Assembly: GCF_002778285.1 (NCBI RefSeq)
Contig: NZ_NESM01000001.1
Location: 576,529-640,528 of the forward strand
DNA: 64,000 bases
Direction: 5' to 3'
Source of the DNA: Limnohabitans sp. 15K
Lineage (GTDB): Bacteria; Pseudomonadota; Gammaproteobacteria; Burkholderiales; Burkholderiaceae_C
The notes beneath the pieces were generated by a model. That model was given only the letters and a program-made list of their open reading frames with translations, was not told where the DNA came from and did not search any database. Positions within the stretch are counted from its first letter, which is position 1. The number at the start of each line of letters is the position of its first letter. Positions 60,998 through 64,000 of the stretch are shown here, piece by piece. The position numbers and the translations under genes are program-made.

Positions 60998-61624
60998 ATG
61001 AAAAAACTTTGGGATATTTCCCCGCCTGTTGATGCCCGCAGCCCGGTCTTTCCGGGCGACACACCTTACACCCAGCAATGGGCGTCCACACTGTCGGACA
61101 CCTGCCCCGTTAACGTGAGCGCCATCACGATGTCGCCGCATGTGGGTGCACACGCCGATGCCCCGCTGCACTACGACCCGCAGGGTGCGGCCGTGGGCGC
61201 GCTCGACCTGCTGCCCTTTATGGGCCGCTGCCGCGTCATCCATGCGCTGGACGCAGGCCCACTGATAACCCTCGCACAATTGCAACACGCACTGGCCGAT
61301 CTGCCCCCAAGGGTGCTGGTGCGCACTTACCGCCAGTTTCCGCTCACGCAGTTCGACACACAACTCACCGCCTTTCACCCCGCCACAGTGCAGCAATTGG
61401 CCGACCTGGGTGTGCTGCTGATCGGAACCGACAGCGCCAGCATCGACCCGGCCGAAAGCAAGCAGTTGCCCAGCCACCAAGTCATCCGCCAACGCGGCTT
61501 GCGTGTACTGGAAAACCTGCTGCTCGACGGCGTGCCCGAAGGCGACTACGAGCTGATCGCCCTGCCCCTCAAACTCATGACCGCCGACGCCAGCCCGGTG
61601 CGTGCGGTCTTGCGCGAACTTTAA
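60998..61624 (+). CDS. kynB: kynurenine formamidase (arylformamidase)
   Basis: 208 residues from the ATG at 60998 (MKKLWDISPPVDARSPVFPGD). Cyclase-family metal site HVGAHADAPLHY and ASIDPAESKQLPSHQ are diagnostic of bacterial KynB. It hydrolyses N-formylkynurenine to kynurenine, the second step of tryptophan catabolism. First of three kyn genes; gap to kynU 22 nt. Confidence 0.94.
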   Translation: MKKLWDISPPVDARSPVFPGDTPYTQQWASTLSDTCPVNVSAITMSPHVGAHADAPLHYDPQGAAVGALDLLPFMGRCRVIHALDAGPLITLAQLQHALADLPPRVLVRTYRQFPLTQFDTQLTAFHPATVQQLADLGVLLIGTDSASIDPAESKQLPSHQVIRQRGLRVLENLLLDGVPEGDYELIALPLKLMTADASPVRAVLREL

Positions 61625-61646
61625 AACCATTCAGGGACCAACCACC

Positions 61647-62933
61647 ATGATGAACCTCACCCCCACCCTGCAAGACTGCCAACTATTGGATTTGCAAGAC
61701 CCTTTGCGCGCTCTGCGCGAACAATTTGACCTGCCCGCTGGTGTCATCTACCTGGACGGCAACTCGCTGGGCGTGATGCCCAAAACCGCCCCGGCCCGCG
61801 TGGCCCATGCCGTCACGCACGAATGGGGCACCGACCTGATCAAAAGCTGGAACACCGCAGGCTGGTTCACCCTGCCCCAGCGCGTGGGCGACAAAATCGC
61901 CCGCATCATTGGCGCTCAGCCCGGCGAAGTGATAGCCGCCGACAGCACCTCCATCAACCTGTTCAAAGTGCTGGCTGCAGCGCTGCACATCGCCAAAGCC
62001 GACCACCCGCACAAAACCAAAATCGTCAGCGAGCGCAGCAACTTTCCCACTGACCTTTACATCGCAGAAGCCCTGTGCAAAGAGCGCGGCTTCACCTTGC
62101 AACTGGTCGAAGCCGACGAGATCGCGGCTGCGCTGCAAGCCGATGTGGCGGTGCTCATGCTCACCCATGTGAACTACCGCACCGGCGCCATGCACAACAT
62201 GCAGGCCGTCACCGCACAGGCCCATGCGCAAGGCATCCTCACCGTTTGGGACTTGGCGCACAGCGCGGGCGCGGTGCCGGTCGACCTGAACGGCTCGGGG
62301 GCTGACTTTGCGGTGGGCTGCGGCTACAAATACCTCAATGGTGGCCCCGGCGCTTCGGCTTTTGTATGGGTGCACCCGCAGCACACCGACCGCTTTTGGC
62401 AACCGCTGGCCGGATGGTGGGGCCATGCCGCACCGTTTGCCTTCACGCCCGACTATCAGCCCGCCAAAGGCATCACCCGCTACCAATGCGGCACCCAACC
62501 CATCTTGAGCCTGACCGCGCTCGACTGCGGCCTGGACGCCTTTTTGGCTGCTGAGTCGCTGGGCGGCATGGCTGCGCTGCGCCAAAAGTCATTGGCGCTC
62601 ACGGGTCTGTTCATGCAGCTGGTGCGCACGCGATTGCACGGACAAGGCTTTGGCATCGCCACACCGACCGAAGAAGCCCTGCGCGGCTCGCAAGTGAGCC
62701 TGACCCGCGCAGATGGCGCTTACGCCATCGTTCAGGCCTTGATCGCACGCGGCGTGATTGGCGACTTCAGGGCGGGCGATGGCGGCCTGCACGCCGACAT
62801 CCTGCGCTTTGGCTTCACACCGCTGTATGTGGGCTATGCCGACGTGTGGCGGGCCGCCGAGCACCTGTGCCAAGTCATGCAAAGCGGCGAATGGCAAGAC
62901 GCCCGCTTTGCGCAAAAAAACGCCGTGACCTGA
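61647..62933 (+). CDS. kynU: kynureninase
   Basis: 428 residues from the first of two adjacent ATG codons (61647), with AGGGA upstream. PLP fold-type [57 protein letters not shown] and the PLP lysine Lys228 in [13 protein letters not shown]. It splits kynurenine to anthranilate and alanine. 10 nt before kynA. Confidence 0.95.
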   Translation: MMNLTPTLQDCQLLDLQDPLRALREQFDLPAGVIYLDGNSLGVMPKTAPARVAHAVTHEWGTDLIKSWNTAGWFTLPQRVGDKIARIIGAQPGEVIAADSTSINLFKVLAAALHIAKADHPHKTKIVSERSNFPTDLYIAEALCKERGFTLQLVEADEIAAALQADVAVLMLTHVNYRTGAMHNMQAVTAQAHAQGILTVWDLAHSAGAVPVDLNGSGADFAVGCGYKYLNGGPGASAFVWVHPQHTDRFWQPLAGWWGHAAPFAFTPDYQPAKGITRYQCGTQPILSLTALDCGLDAFLAAESLGGMAALRQKSLALTGLFMQLVRTRLHGQGFGIATPTEEALRGSQVSLTRADGAYAIVQALIARGVIGDFRAGDGGLHADILRFGFTPLYVGYADVWRAAEHLCQVMQSGEWQDARFAQKNAVT

Positions 62934-62943
62934 AAGGCTGGTC

Positions 62944-63843
62944 ATGAGTTCATGCCCTTTCTCCTCAGCCTCCGCCTCCAACACAAGCAGCGCCGCACCG
63001 GGCGATGCCACAGGCGAACGCATCGTGCACGATGAAAAAGCCCAGCTCGACTTTGACGGCCGCATGAGCTACGGCGACTACCTGCAGCTCGACGCCATCC
63101 TGAGTGCGCAAAAGCCGCTCTCGCCCGACCACAACGAAATGCTGTTCATCGTGCAGCACCAGACCAGCGAGTTGTGGATGAAGCTGATGCTGCACGAACT
63201 GCAGGCCGCCATGACGGGCATAGCGCAAGACCAATTGCCCGACGCCTTCAAAAAACTCGCCCGCATCAGCCGCATCATGGAGCAGCTGGTGCACGCCTGG
63301 GACGTGCTGGCCACCATGACGCCACCCGAGTACAGCGCCATCCGCCCTTACCTCGCGCAGTCCAGCGGTTTTCAAAGCTGGCAATACCGCTGCATCGAAT
63401 TTGCGATGGGCAACAAAAATGCTGCCATGCTCCAGCCCCACGCCCACCGCCCCGACCTGTCGGCCATCGTTCAGGAGGCCTACGAAGCACCCTCGCTGTA
63501 CGACGAATGCCTGCGCCTCTTGAAGCGCCGAGGTCTGGATGTGCCGAGCACCCACACCCAGCGCGACTGGCGTCAGCCCTACCCGGCCAGCGTGGCGGTG
63601 GAAAACGCTTGGCTCGAGGTTTACCGCGACCCCAAGCAACACTGGGACCTTTACCAACTGGGCGAAGAGCTGACCGACTTAGAAGACGCTTTTCGTTTGT
63701 GGCGCTTTCGGCACGTCACCACGGTAGAGCGTGTGATTGGCTTCAAGCGCGGCACCGGGGGCACTGGCGGCGTGAGCTATTTGCGCAAGATGCTGGACAC
63801 CGTGCTTTTCCCCGAAATCTGGACACTGCGCACGCAGCTGTGA
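62944..63843 (+). CDS. kynA: tryptophan 2,3-dioxygenase
   Basis: 299 residues, haem dioxygenase. The substrate and haem motifs are [64 protein letters not shown] and the closing [17 protein letters not shown]. It opens the indole ring of tryptophan. GAAAGG lies before the ATG. With kynB and kynU it forms a complete tryptophan-to-anthranilate operon in the order B-U-A. Its N-terminal 25 residues are Ser/Ala-rich and low in conservation. Confidence 0.96.
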   Translation: MSSCPFSSASASNTSSAAPGDATGERIVHDEKAQLDFDGRMSYGDYLQLDAILSAQKPLSPDHNEMLFIVQHQTSELWMKLMLHELQAAMTGIAQDQLPDAFKKLARISRIMEQLVHAWDVLATMTPPEYSAIRPYLAQSSGFQSWQYRCIEFAMGNKNAAMLQPHAHRPDLSAIVQEAYEAPSLYDECLRLLKRRGLDVPSTHTQRDWRQPYPASVAVENAWLEVYRDPKQHWDLYQLGEELTDLEDAFRLWRFRHVTTVERVIGFKRGTGGTGGVSYLRKMLDTVLFPEIWTLRTQL

Positions 63844-63848
63844 TCTGC

Positions 63849-63875
63849 GTCACCCTTGACAGGCCCAAGGGTGAC
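63849..63875 (+). terminator. strong hairpin after kynA
   Basis: Perfect 10-bp stem GTCACCCTTG (63849-63858) and CAAGGGTGAC (63866-63875) with a 7-nt loop, 5 nt past the kynA stop. No U-tract follows on the plus strand, so it may be a 3'-end stabiliser or weak terminator rather than a classic intrinsic terminator. Confidence 0.6.
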
Positions 63876-63930
63876 TCGAAAAAACCGCCCCTTGCACTAA
63901 CATGACTGCTGCAATTACTGGAGAGACACC

Positions 63931-64000
63931 GTGCAACTGAACATCAACGGCCAAAGCCGCACCTCAACCGCCGACCCGAGCATGCCCTTGCTTTGGGTGC
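63931..64000 (+). CDS. 2Fe-2S subunit of a xanthine-dehydrogenase-family enzyme (isoquinoline 1-oxidoreductase alpha-like), 5' end only
   Basis: 23 residues before the window ends, starting at GTG 63931 with GGAGAG upstream. MQLNINGQSR followed by a short turn and MPLLWV is the typical opening of IorA-like ferredoxin subunits, which carry two 2Fe-2S clusters beside a molybdopterin subunit. The cluster cysteines lie beyond the window, so this rests on the first strands only. Confidence 0.65.
   Translation, partial: MQLNINGQSRTSTADPSMPLLWV

Noticed and set aside
1..64000. CRISPR arrays, phage genes, insertion sequences, tRNA or rRNA genes
   Set aside because: Read for on both strands; no spaced direct repeats, transposase or integrase motifs, or cloverleaf or rRNA signatures were found.

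Overview
The window looks like a chromosomal segment of a Burkholderiales betaproteobacterium, most likely Comamonadaceae (Limnohabitans/Rhodoferax/Polaromonas type). The evidence is several orphan Bug-family periplasmic binding proteins, a BktB-type beta-ketothiolase, a DUF3579 gene next to argD, the rpsP-rimM-trmD-rplS order, and an overlapping hda/HAD/pcnB/folK chain. I see no rRNA or tRNA gene, insertion sequence, phage gene, CRISPR array or integron. The genes are vertical-looking housekeeping and catabolic genes of fairly uniform, GC-rich composition. The species assignment is inference.

Layout. 1-8.8 kb is a catabolic or accessory block: three Bug solute-binding proteins, a quinone-oxidoreductase-like enzyme, a crotonase-fold protein, a CaiB-type CoA-transferase, a secreted beta-lactamase-fold hydrolase and a beta-hydroxyacid dehydrogenase. 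8.9-12.0 kb encodes a two-gene signalling unit, a hybrid histidine kinase and a receiver-adenylate cyclase; a stand-alone Hpt protein at 18.6 kb could link them. 12.1-20.5 kb holds two glutathione transferases, two transporters with a LysR regulator, an SDR, a NUDT19-like hydrolase, DusC and a GNAT enzyme. 20.5-30.8 kb holds a di-haem/tri-haem cytochrome c pair, an SDR, bktB, a minus-strand run (acyl-CoA synthetase, aldo/keto reductase, ybaK, plsY, ridA), an alpha/beta hydrolase and a PagP-like outer-membrane protein.

30.8-43 kb is core metabolism: prfB with its programmed +1 frameshift, pepN, fbp, an MFS transporter, a NYN protein, a CoA-pyrophosphatase Nudix protein, a CobD/CbiB-like protein, rsgA, a pterin carbinolamine dehydratase, an M48 protease and orn. 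43-48 kb has a DEAD-box helicase with a long, highly structured leader, and the rpsP-rimM-trmD-rplS operon. 48-57 kb has a TM2 protein, folK-pcnB-HAD-hda-AI-2E transporter, purM, a SirB1 protein and murJ. 57-64 kb has rpsT, DUF3579, argD-argF, a YkgJ protein, kynB-kynU-kynA (tryptophan to anthranilate) and the start of a 2Fe-2S oxidoreductase subunit.

No wholly new multi-gene system is evident. The observations most worth a second look are the DEAD-box leader with mutually exclusive pairings (43107-43276), the PagP-like protein at 30262, the probable kinase-Hpt-cyclase relay, the large inverted repeat with a C10 tract near rpsT, the crotonase homologue lacking both catalytic glutamates, and the perfect hairpin just upstream of prfB.
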